6,076 nucleotides of DNA from Candidatus Zipacnadia bacterium (GTDB lineage: Bacteria > Armatimonadota > Zipacnadia > Zipacnadales > Zipacnadaceae). The stretch spans positions 1 to 6,076 of the forward strand of contig JALGTI010000183.1 of assembly GCA_029821455.1 (NCBI GenBank). Direction: 5' to 3'. The notes under the pieces are model-generated. The model was not told the DNA's origin. It saw only the letters and a list, made by a program, of their open reading frames with translations, and ran no database searches. Of the stretch, positions 1 through 5,341 are shown piece after piece. Each line of letters opens with the position of its first letter. Position 1 is the first letter of the stretch. A program made the position numbers and the translations under genes.

Positions 1-620
1 TCAGGCATCCATTCCTTGGGGATACCAGTACGCTCCAGCATCACGTCCGACCACCTCCGCCTGCGCACGTTCAGCAGCGAAGTGCCCGAGGCGTCGGAGA
101 CCTCAGTGGCAAACTCGCCCGTCAGTCGGAAACGGATGTAGTCCTTGGGCAGCAGGACCTTGGCGACCTGGGCGTAGTTGGCCGGCTCCTCGTCCCGCAG
201 CCAGATAATCTTGGGCGCTGTGAAGCCCGTCAGAACCGGATTGCAGGTCTCCCGGACCACATCCTCGTCGCCGACCGCCTGGTGAATCCACTCGCACTGG
301 GCGGCGGTACGCTGGTCACACCACAGAATCGCCGGACGGATGACCTGATGACTGGCATCCAGAAACACTGACCCATGCATCTGGCCCGACAGGCCCAGCC
401 CTGCCACATCACTGCCGGAAATGCCGGCTTCGGCCAGCACTTCCTGAATGGTGCCCACCGTGGCCCGCCACCACTCCTCCGGGTCCTGTTCGGCCCAGTT
501 GGGTCGCGGCGTGGAGAGCGGATACTCGATCGTGGCCGAGGCTTTCACTCCGCCAGATTCATCAATCAGCAGCGCCTTGGCCCCGGTGGTCCCAACATCA
601 ATGCCGATCAGATATGGCAT
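1..620 (-). CDS. xylB: Xylulokinase (FGGY family), N-terminal 206 residues, cut by window edge
   Basis: A cytoplasmic sugar kinase of the FGGY family, expected to phosphorylate D-xylulose with ATP to xylulose 5-phosphate for the pentose phosphate pathway. Visible are the N-terminal phosphate-binding motif GIDVGTTGAK (residues 6-15), NWAEQDPEEWW (41-51), the substrate-loop motif SGQMHG (78-83) typical of xylulokinases, the stretch RPAILWCDQRTA (95-106), and LLPKDYIRFRLTGEFATEVSD (about 157-176). Families of this type run to about 490-510 residues; the C-terminal ATPase half and the catalytic aspartate lie beyond base 1. The ATG at 618-620 is chosen because an AGGAGG sits 8 bases upstream. The gene starts 47 bases after the glycosidase-like gene stops, with only a 5-bp hairpin (646-660) and no terminator between, so cotranscription is likely. 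Another FGGY substrate cannot be excluded from the N-terminal half alone, but SGQMHG favours xylulose. Confidence 0.93.
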   Translation of the reverse strand, partial: MPYLIGIDVGTTGAKALLIDESGGVKASATIEYPLSTPRPNWAEQDPEEWWRATVGTIQEVLAEAGISGSDVAGLGLSGQMHGSVFLDASHQVIRPAILWCDQRTAAQCEWIHQAVGDEDVVRETCNPVLTGFTAPKIIWLRDEEPANYAQVAKVLLPKDYIRFRLTGEFATEVSDASGTSLLNVRRRRWSDVMLERTGIPKEWMP

Positions 621-628
621 GGCAGATC

Positions 629-634
629 CCTCCT
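629..634 (-). promoter_or_regulatory. Ribosome binding site of xylB
   Basis: AGGAGG on the minus strand, 8 bases before the ATG at 620. It is a full Shine-Dalgarno match and fixes the xylB start. Confidence 0.85.
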
Positions 635-667
635 TGCCAATACCGGTGGCTTATCGCCACATCCGCA

Positions 668-1666
668 TCAGAATAGGCCCAGGTGGTGAGCAACACGCCG
701 GACAACCTCGCGCTCAATGTCATCAAGCTGCACGTAAAGCCTACCCTCAGACGGCCGCATGTCAAAGCAACGGCGCGGGCGCTCGTCGGCAGCCGCCCTG
801 TTGCTGCCATTGTGCAGGCACCAACCTGCCGCGCCTCCCTTGATGGCTCCCAGCGCGTCGGTCAAGAAATCGTCAACCACCGGCTGAAAGTGGTGGGGAT
901 TGTAGTCGCGGCGGAACGGCTCCTGATAATGAACTGGCAGAGCGTGGCCAATAGCAGCCAGTTGGGCCAGGTATACGCGCGTTGTGTCCTCGGTGCGAGA
1001 TGGTGCCTCGGGGGTCCTAGCCAGGTGCGGAGCCACAAAATCAAGCTTGGCCACCTCGATATACTCGCGCAATTCAGCCTCGTTTCCCCAGGTACCCGAT
1101 GCAGTCACCAGGCGGCCGGGATCAATCGACTTCACCATATCACGCATCTTGCCGAGTTCAGTGAGCTCAACGTAGCGTGCATCCCTGACATCTCGCTCGT
1201 TGGCCAAATCGAAGTACACATTTGGGTATCCCTCCAACTCACGGGTCACGGTCTCCAGCGCAGCCCAGTGCTCTTGAGCGTTGTTGTCCCTGTGAAAGGT
1301 GACATCCACGACCATTCCCAGGGAGTCGGCAAACTCAACGAGGTTCCGTAGCCGCTCCATATAGGGCCGCCGTGACGCGCCAGTCTTGTCAGTGACCGAT
1401 ACGTTTTCATAGGCATTCCACATCGCCCATACCCGCACCCAGTTGAACCCGTTGCGGCGTAGCCAACGCAGATCCGCCTCCATATACGTATTGTTGGCGC
1501 CGCAGCCGCCGTAGTATGAGCAGCCCAGCAGAAAGGTGGGCTCACCGTTGAGGCAGAATTGTGCCCCCGCAATGCTAAGTGCGGTTTGCGGAGCATAGTT
1601 CTGCGGCCATGCCGGAAGCACGCCCGCAGCCACCATCGCAATAAGCACGGGCTTCATCACTCGCAT
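668..1666 (-). CDS. Exported glycoside hydrolase-like (cellulase/GH5-type) TIM-barrel protein
   Basis: A probable exported (beta/alpha)8-barrel hydrolase of the GH-A (GH5-like) type; substrate unknown. Counting from the ATG at 1666 (332 residues), the N-terminus has a basic start (MRVMK) and a hydrophobic stretch to about residue 20, read as a signal peptide. FLLGCSYYGG (45-54) resembles barrel strand 1. NGFNWVRVWAMWNAYEN (72-88) is the usual strand-2 region. YFDLANERD (151-159) holds the candidate acid/base Glu157 in the Asn-Glu pair typical of GH-A enzymes, and VHYQEPFRRDYN (245-256) holds the candidate nucleophile Glu249. A GTG at 1675 and an ATG at 1657 are alternative starts; GGTGAG lies 4 bases before the chosen ATG and GGAAAG could serve the GTG. 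It lies between the TM1367-like gene and xylB in the same direction. The fold and Glu pair are seen; polysaccharide or glycoside hydrolysis is inferred. It could also be a catalytically weak cellulase-like homologue. Confidence 0.75.
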   Translation of the reverse strand: MRVMKPVLIAMVAAGVLPAWPQNYAPQTALSIAGAQFCLNGEPTFLLGCSYYGGCGANNTYMEADLRWLRRNGFNWVRVWAMWNAYENVSVTDKTGASRRPYMERLRNLVEFADSLGMVVDVTFHRDNNAQEHWAALETVTRELEGYPNVYFDLANERDVRDARYVELTELGKMRDMVKSIDPGRLVTASGTWGNEAELREYIEVAKLDFVAPHLARTPEAPSRTEDTTRVYLAQLAAIGHALPVHYQEPFRRDYNPHHFQPVVDDFLTDALGAIKGGAAGWCLHNGSNRAAADERPRRCFDMRPSEGRLYVQLDDIEREVVRRVAHHLGLF

Positions 1667-1712
1667 CTTTCTCACCGATCTTTCCAGGGCCAGCCTTCGG
1701 TGAGTTTAACTC

Positions 1713-2087
1713 CTATTCGGCCTTCTCTATCGTGACCTTCGCCCTGGACCGCACAGCCCCGAACACGGTCGCATCACCCTCCACCTTGCCGACGAGATTG
1801 ACCGGGCTGGCAGCCACAGGCTTCTCCCCACTGCTGGCCGGGGTCGGGCCAAAGAAGATACAGAACGCATTGCCCGGCGGCCAGTACGCTATGTCTCCGA
1901 CCTCGACCTCGGCTTTCGCGCCGGTCTCGCTACCGGTATGGACCGGAATGCCGAAGTAGATTTCGTCGCCCCAGGTACTGGCGCTGGCCTCAATCGGTAC
2001 TTCGTCCCAAATCAGCTTGGCGGTCTCTGAGTCGTTTAGCTCAGCGAACGCGGACACGTCACCTGCTGTAATCTTGATACGTGGCAT
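1713..2087 (-). CDS. Cyclophilin-like fold protein, TM1367 family (PF04126-type)
   Basis: A 124-residue protein matching, from memory, the small family typified by Thermotoga maritima TM1367, which has the cyclophilin beta-barrel fold. Family signatures are easy to see: STWGDEIYF (37-45), VGDIAYWPPGNAFCIFFGPTPAS (63-85) and ASPVNLVGKV (93-102). The length equals that of TM1367. No signal peptide or membrane segment is seen, so it should be cytoplasmic. The family has no firmly established reaction, and prolyl isomerase activity should not be assumed from the fold. The ATG at 2087 is backed by GGGAGG 7 bases upstream. It is the first gene after the palindrome-rich spacer and ends 46 bases before the chosen start of the glycosidase-like gene, so it may lead a three-gene unit with that gene and xylB. 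Family assignment is confident; the role in sugar use is unknown. Confidence 0.9.
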   Translation of the reverse strand: MPRIKITAGDVSAFAELNDSETAKLIWDEVPIEASASTWGDEIYFGIPVHTGSETGAKAEVEVGDIAYWPPGNAFCIFFGPTPASSGEKPVAASPVNLVGKVEGDATVFGAVRSRAKVTIEKAE

Positions 2088-2094
2088 CTATGAC

Positions 2095-2100
2095 CCTCCC
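2095..2100 (-). promoter_or_regulatory. Ribosome binding site of the TM1367-like gene
   Basis: GGGAGG on the minus strand, 7 bases before the ATG at 2087. It supports the start that gives a protein of normal family length. Confidence 0.8.
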
Positions 2101-2115
2101 TCAGATATGCTTTGT

Positions 2116-2136
2116 GCACGAGCTGGAAGCTCGTGC
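2116..2136. repeat. Perfect hairpin, 9-bp stem with GGA loop
   Basis: Arms gcacgagct (2116-2124) and agctcgtgc (2128-2136) flank the loop gga. It lies 15 bases beyond the Shine-Dalgarno of the TM1367-like gene. It shares its agct-loop-agct core with the hairpin at 2374-2394, in the opposite orientation. Confidence 0.85.
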
Positions 2137-2147
2137 TACCTGTCAGC

Positions 2148-2173
2148 GCCTCGTGGCCGTGAGGCAGGATGCC
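2148..2173. repeat. Short compound inverted repeat
   Basis: Arms gcctc (2148-2152) and gaggc (2161-2165), followed by an overlapping small hairpin ggca-gga-tgcc (2163-2173). The second hairpin again has a GGA loop. The word aggatgcct (2166-2174) recurs at 2196-2204, inside the next element. Confidence 0.55.
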
Positions 2174-2186
2174 TACGCCACACGAT

Positions 2187-2250
2187 GGACAGGCAAGGAT
2201 GCCTGCCTTCGCGGGCCACATAGCCCGCTACGGCGGGCGAAGGCCTGTCC
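2187..2250. repeat. 64-base nested palindrome
   Basis: The outer arms are ggacaggc (2187-2194) and gcctgtcc (2243-2250), and a second pair is ccttcgc (2206-2212) with gcgaagg (2237-2243). Inside are a local hairpin caggca-agga-tgcctg (2190-2205) and a gcgggc/gcccgc hairpin (2211-2228) with a six-base loop. The gcccgc arm (2223-2228) can instead pair with a second gcgggc at 2233-2238, so alternative folds compete. Confidence 0.8.
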
Positions 2251-2278
2251 TACGGGAGAGGCAGTCGCCTGGCGGGTT

Positions 2279-2306
2279 GTAGGGGCGGTTCGCGAACCGC
2301 CCCTAC
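2279..2306. repeat. Perfect 28-base palindrome without a loop
   Basis: The half-site gtaggggcggttcg (2279-2292) is followed directly by its exact reverse complement (2293-2306). There is no spacer, so it is a full dyad in DNA as well as a potential hairpin in RNA. From memory, the same kind of word is a dispersed repeat in several environmental bacterial genomes. Confidence 0.9.
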
Positions 2307-2373
2307 CTCTTTCGCATTCAGCTCCTCCGAATGACCGCAGGCGAGACTTCTGCACCACCAAACTTCTTGCGTA

Positions 2374-2394
2374 GGGCAAGCTTCCAGCTTGCCC
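2374..2394. repeat. Perfect hairpin, 9-bp stem with TCC loop
   Basis: Arms gggcaagct (2374-2382) and agcttgccc (2386-2394) flank the loop tcc. It has the same layout as the hairpin at 2116-2136 but lies on the opposite strand and differs in the outer stem. The element, and some sequence beside it, is bracketed by the 9-base direct repeat accgcaggc (2334-2342 and 2401-2409). Confidence 0.85.
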
Positions 2395-2438
2395 CAAGTC
2401 ACCGCAGGCCAGATGGCTGCGCCACGCACCAATGTTCG

Positions 2439-2456
2439 CCCTCCCTTCAGGGAGGG
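2439..2456. repeat. G/C-rich hairpin at the end of the M48-like gene
   Basis: Arms ccctccc (2439-2445) and gggaggg (2450-2456) flank the loop ttca. The stop codon of the M48-like gene (TGA, 2447-2449) falls in this loop. No T-run follows on the minus strand, so it is not a clear rho-independent terminator. It could protect the 3' end of the upstream transcript. Confidence 0.75.
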
Positions 2457-3181
2457 GGCCACGGGGTAGGTAAGTGATCGCAGCCACGCGACCCGAGGCG
2501 ATTTGACAGCCAGGCCCACCAGGTCCGCGGCGGCAGGCCAGCGACCGAGGCGATGGCATCATGCAGGCGGTCAAGCTCCACACTCAAACCCCATCCGTAG
2601 CGACCCCGCCAACCACCGGGGATGTCAAGCAACGCCTGTCGGCTGGCCTGAATCACTTTGATCGCCCGTTGCCCGCCGCCTAGCATCGAGATCACCATCC
2701 GGGCGCTGCGCAGGCGCCCCGGCAGGCCTCGAAGGCTCACAAGCAAGAACGGCCAGTCGAGCAGCAGGAACACTGCCAATAGCCCAAACAACCACTGCCA
2801 GCCGGCAAGCTGTTCGGGAAGTTCGCTTCGGGCCAGGATTGCCACCACGAACGCAGCCAGCGCGCTTACAGCATGCCCTATGTTGGGCCAGGAAATGCGC
2901 TCCCAGCCCGCCAGCTTCTGCGCCCAGGCGATGCACAAGACAGCGGCCGCCTCATCGGCATCGAGCCGTTCCACGAGCCGCTGGTCTATGGCAATAAGGT
3001 CCGGCCCTCGTTCCGCCCACGCCCACGGGCACACCCATTCGGGCTGCTGCACAATGATGGCTTGTGGGGTGGGCAAATCTGCCTGTTCGCAGGCGTGCCG
3101 GAACTGCCGAAGCAAGTCTGCCTCGGGCTGCTGCCATCCTATGCCTGCACTGCTATCAATGTCCCATCCGCGATCAAGCAC
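2447..3181 (-). CDS. Membrane protein, apparent M48 (HtpX-like) peptidase homologue lacking zinc ligands
   Basis: A 244-residue protein with two adjacent hydrophobic segments (about 103-118 and 126-149), so probably anchored in the inner membrane. Aligned by eye with M48 peptidases, PWAWAERGPDLIAID-RLVERLDADEAAAVL (about 52-82) matches the region before the active site. HExxH is replaced by IAWAQ (84-88). The usual EADR after the membrane pair appears as SARM (159-162), so both histidines, the catalytic glutamate and the third zinc ligand are absent. It should not be a metallopeptidase; a scaffold or binding role is inference. GTG at 3181 is preferred, 7 bases after GGAGG; GTG at 3184 is possible with a 4-base gap. 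It overlaps the glycerate kinase end by 43 bases, which suggests translational coupling. The last nine or so residues (HLPTPWPPP) and the stop come from repeat DNA. That this is a real gene rests on the SD, the hydrophobic pair and the M48-like pattern. Confidence 0.65.
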   Translation of the reverse strand: MLDRGWDIDSSAGIGWQQPEADLLRQFRHACEQADLPTPQAIIVQQPEWVCPWAWAERGPDLIAIDQRLVERLDADEAAAVLCIAWAQKLAGWERISWPNIGHAVSALAAFVVAILARSELPEQLAGWQWLFGLLAVFLLLDWPFLLVSLRGLPGRLRSARMVISMLGGGQRAIKVIQASRQALLDIPGGWRGRYGWGLSVELDRLHDAIASVAGLPPRTWWAWLSNRLGSRGCDHLPTPWPPP

Positions 3182-4302
3182 CACAAGCCCTCCCCGGCGC
3201 GCTGGGCCAGCAACTCACGCGCACGCTCCTGGCGCATCGCTTCCTCGACGGTCACGGTATCGCTAACCAGCGACAAGACCGCGTCAAGCCCCAGGCTACC
3301 CGGCTCCGCTGTATCCTCAGCCACAATGCCTCCGATACCGATGACCGGAATGCCCAGCCGTCTGGCAATCCTGATAGGGCCACTGGGCGCCTTGCCGAAA
3401 GCCGTCTGGTTGTCAATACGGCCCTCACCGGTGATGACTAGGTCAGCGCCCTCAATCTTCTCAGCCAGGCCGACAGTCTCGGTCACAATGTCAACCCCCG
3501 GCTCAAGGGTGGCGTTGCAGAAGGCAATCAAACCGGCGCCGAGCCCACCGGCGGCTCCGGCGCCAGGTACTTCGGCCACCTGTTTGCCCAGGTCCCGCTC
3601 GATAAGGGTGGCGAAGTGCCGCAGCGCCTCGTCCAGCTCCACCACCTGCTCAGATGTCGCACCCTTCTGCGGCCCATAGATGTAAGCAGCACCTTCAGGC
3701 CCATACAGCGGGTTGTCCACATCACAGGCCACGCGAAACTCCGACGCACACACACGCGGGTCAAGCTGGCCGATGTTGATGCGCACAATCTCTTTGAGCC
3801 GCCCGCCACTGGCGCGGCGCACCTCAGTCCCATCAGCAGCCACCATTCGGGCCCCTAAGGCCTGGGCCATCCCGGCCCCGCAGTCATTCGTCGCGCTGCC
3901 CCCGATGCCGATGACAAACTTGCGGCAGCCCAGGTCGAGGGCCACCTCAATGAGCTGGCCGGTGCCATAAGTGCTGGTCAGCATAGGGTTCCGCTTCGCT
4001 GGCCGAACCAGTGGCAGCCCGGAGGCCGCGGCCATCTCGATGACCGCCGTCTGAGCATCGCCGAGCAGGCCAAACTCGGCGCGGACTGGAATGCCCCGCG
4101 GCCCCTGGACTATCTCAGTTACACAGCGGCCGCCGGTGGCCTCCACCAGTGCCTGGACGGTGCCCTCGCCGCCGTCCGCCATTGGCACGGTGATGACCTC
4201 AGCATCGGGTACTACTGCGAGCAGTCCCTGCTCTATCGCCTGGCAGACTTCGTGGGCGCTTAGGCAGCCCTTGAAGGAGTCGGGCGCCACAACAATCTTC
4301 AC
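3139..4302 (-). CDS. Glycerate kinase, GarK/GlxK type
   Basis: Cytoplasmic kinase that phosphorylates D-glycerate with ATP; GarK-type members make 2-phosphoglycerate for lower glycolysis. The 387 residues match the usual length of about 375-385. Motifs in order: KIVVAPDSFKG (2-12), MADGGEGT (41-48), TSTYGTGQLIE (109-119), GIGGSATNDCGAGMAQALG (132-150), CDVDNPLYGPEGAA (193-206), GAGAAGGLGAG (247-257) and VITGEGRIDNQTAFGKAP (289-306). All are intact. GTG at 4302 is chosen over GTG at 4329 because family members begin at this M/V-K-I-V-x-A-P-D-S-F-K-G block and GGTGG lies 7 bases upstream. The gene begins 11 bases after the isomerase stop and overlaps the M48-like gene at its end, so the three are very likely one transcript. 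In sugar-acid pathways glycerate arises from tartronate semialdehyde, but no reductase or aldolase is in view. Whether it is garK or glxK cannot be told from sequence alone. Confidence 0.96.
   Translation of the reverse strand: MKIVVAPDSFKGCLSAHEVCQAIEQGLLAVVPDAEVITVPMADGGEGTVQALVEATGGRCVTEIVQGPRGIPVRAEFGLLGDAQTAVIEMAAASGLPLVRPAKRNPMLTSTYGTGQLIEVALDLGCRKFVIGIGGSATNDCGAGMAQALGARMVAADGTEVRRASGGRLKEIVRINIGQLDPRVCASEFRVACDVDNPLYGPEGAAYIYGPQKGATSEQVVELDEALRHFATLIERDLGKQVAEVPGAGAAGGLGAGLIAFCNATLEPGVDIVTETVGLAEKIEGADLVITGEGRIDNQTAFGKAPSGPIRIARRLGIPVIGIGGIVAEDTAEPGSLGLDAVLSLVSDTVTVEEAMRQERARELLAQRAGEGLWCLIADGTLIAVQA
3189..3193 (-). promoter_or_regulatory. Ribosome binding site of the M48-like gene, inside glycerate kinase
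   Basis: GGAGG on the minus strand inside the last part of the glycerate kinase coding sequence. It is 4 bases before GTG 3184 and 7 bases before GTG 3181, favouring the latter. Its presence is one of the better reasons to accept the overlapping gene. Confidence 0.6.
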
Positions 4303-4309
4303 TCGTTGG

Positions 4310-4314
4310 CCACC
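4310..4314 (-). promoter_or_regulatory. Ribosome binding site deciding the glycerate kinase start
   Basis: GGTGG on the minus strand, touching the TAG stop of the upstream isomerase (4314-4316) and 7 bases before GTG 4302. It favours the short start over GTG 4329. Confidence 0.6.
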
Positions 4315-5246
4315 TACAATTCGGCCCACATCCGCCGCCAGGTCCGCTTGGTGTGAGCGATTATCATCTCCGAAGTCTCATCGCCGTATGGCTTAACCTC
4401 GAAGGTCACGACTGGCTTGACTGTGGGCACCTCGCGCTCGAAGTAGCCGCTGTAAATCAACGACTGCACGAACTCCTTGAGTTCGGGCAGGTCATTGCGG
4501 CTGCCCGGGTACCCGAAGCGCGGGTGCATATCGCCGTAGGTCTCGTCCTCGGTGTCATCCATCTGGCAGTTGCCGACGTGGATGTGGATGAGATAGTCGC
4601 CCAGGGTGGTGAAGGCCTCGGCTGCGGTCTCGCCCAGCAGGGGCATATGCGACAGGTCATAGGTCAACCCGAAGTTGGGCACCTGCTCACGGACGCGAGT
4701 GGCAGTCTCAGCGCAGCGGTCACAAGGACCAAGCAGGCAGCGCTTATCAATCTTGTCGTCAAAGATCTCCACCGATAGCCAGACCGGTTCATCCTCGGCC
4801 TCATCCTGGGAGTACTTGCAGATCTCGACCAGCGAATCAACCAGCAGGTCTACCTCATGCTTGCGAGCGGCCTCATCAACGGGGTCCGGGCCAGTGAGAC
4901 AGACGCACAAAGCCGCACCCATCTCATAGGATGCGTCAATTGACTTCTTCACCTCGGCCACTGCCGCCGCCCTCCCCGCCTCGTCAGGGTCATTGAGGCT
5001 GAGCTTGTTGAGCAGCAGGCCAGGCTGGGCCCCAACGCCCAGGCGCATCCCGCTCATCTCTGCCAGGGCCCGCAGTTTGGCATGCATCCCAGGCTGCTCG
5101 CTGCGGCGGACTTCTAGCACGTCGAAGAAATCATCGCGTGCGATCGCCTCGGCGCTTTCCAAAATCGGCCCCTCATCCTTGATGACGGGGTAAGCCATAA
5201 AATGCACCAATCCCAGATCCATTGTCTGTTTCCACGACTCTGTCAT
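4314..5246 (-). CDS. Sugar phosphate isomerase/epimerase-like TIM-barrel protein (AP endonuclease 2 superfamily)
   Basis: A 310-residue cytoplasmic TIM barrel of the xylose-isomerase-like superfamily (PF01261), which includes IolE, IolI and ketose 3-epimerases. Candidate metal ligands are placed as in the family: Glu160 (WLSVEIFDD), Asp197 and His200 (TYDLSHMP), His223 (IHIHVGN) and Glu283 (VTFEVKPYGDE). GDMHPRFGYPGSRND (238-252) is a loop whose GDxHPxFGxPG pattern recurs in part of this superfamily and probably lines the active site. A cysteine cluster C170-C175-C178 is unusual. The ATG at 5246 has AGGAGG 8 bases upstream. It lies 95 bases after iolB and 11 bases before glycerate kinase. The neighbouring iolB makes an inositol or related polyol intermediate plausible as substrate, but similarity to IolE is not strong enough by eye to name it. 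The exact reaction is unknown. Confidence 0.85.
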   Translation of the reverse strand: MTESWKQTMDLGLVHFMAYPVIKDEGPILESAEAIARDDFFDVLEVRRSEQPGMHAKLRALAEMSGMRLGVGAQPGLLLNKLSLNDPDEAGRAAAVAEVKKSIDASYEMGAALCVCLTGPDPVDEAARKHEVDLLVDSLVEICKYSQDEAEDEPVWLSVEIFDDKIDKRCLLGPCDRCAETATRVREQVPNFGLTYDLSHMPLLGETAAEAFTTLGDYLIHIHVGNCQMDDTEDETYGDMHPRFGYPGSRNDLPELKEFVQSLIYSGYFEREVPTVKPVVTFEVKPYGDETSEMIIAHTKRTWRRMWAEL

Positions 5247-5254
5247 CGTTACGA

Positions 5255-5260
5255 CCTCCT
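5255..5260 (-). promoter_or_regulatory. Ribosome binding site of the isomerase gene
   Basis: AGGAGG on the minus strand, 8 bases before the ATG at 5246. It is an ideal match and fixes this start. Confidence 0.88.
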
Positions 5261-5282
5261 TAGGCTTTGGTATGCGCGCCGC

Positions 5283-5311
5283 ACAATACAGCAGCCGCGC
5301 GCTCGATGCAA
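5283..5311 (-). promoter_or_regulatory. Weak sigma-70-like promoter candidate before the isomerase gene
   Basis: In the 95-base gap between iolB and the isomerase gene, the minus strand reads TTGCAT (5306-5311), 17 bases, then TATTGT (5283-5288). The spacing is ideal, but the boxes match consensus at only 3 and 4 of 6 positions. If used, transcription would start near 5276 and give a leader of about 30 bases. The gap is the longest between the first three genes, which fits an internal promoter. No operator-like dyad stands out apart from short gcgcgc runs. Confidence 0.25.
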
Positions 5312-5341
5312 GACATTACGACAGAGGCTTTATTCTAATTA

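Larger units (their letters stand above)
2088..2446. repeat. Gene-free spacer made of adjacent palindromic (REP-like) elements
   Basis: About 360 bases with no credible gene, lying between the M48-like gene and the TM1367-like gene. It carries six distinct inverted repeats, at 2116-2136, 2148-2173, 2187-2250, 2279-2306, 2374-2394 and 2439-2456 (the last overlaps the end of the M48-like gene). None is followed by a T-run on the minus strand, so none is a standard intrinsic terminator, although they could stabilise mRNA ends or slow polymerase. No transposase or REP-associated tyrosine transposase lies in the window. Open frames through the area translate only the repeats and are not called as genes. 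No convincing promoter for the downstream genes was found here. Confidence 0.8.

Noticed and set aside
646..660. Hairpin gtggc/gccac between the glycosidase-like gene and xylB as a terminator
   Set aside because: Only 5 bp with no T-run; more likely read through into xylB.
448..843. Plus-strand open frame of 131 codons across xylB and the next gene end
   Set aside because: It spans two well-supported minus-strand genes and has low-complexity composition.
683..1351. Plus-strand open frame of 222 codons
   Set aside because: Shadow of the glycosidase-like gene; no family signal or good ribosome binding site seen.
2088..2446. CRISPR array
   Set aside because: No regularly spaced identical repeats; the palindromes differ in sequence and spacing and no cas gene is present.
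2173..2583. Two overlapping minus-strand open frames of 136 and 89 codons in the spacer
   Set aside because: They translate the palindromic repeats (for example PVAPSLKGG and VGAVREPPL), have no domain pattern, and overlap the M48-like gene end.
2658..3679. Long plus-strand open frames (202 and 268 codons) opposite the glycerate kinase and M48-like genes
   Set aside because: They are antisense frames kept open by high GC and lack recognisable domains; the minus-strand frames carry clear family motifs.
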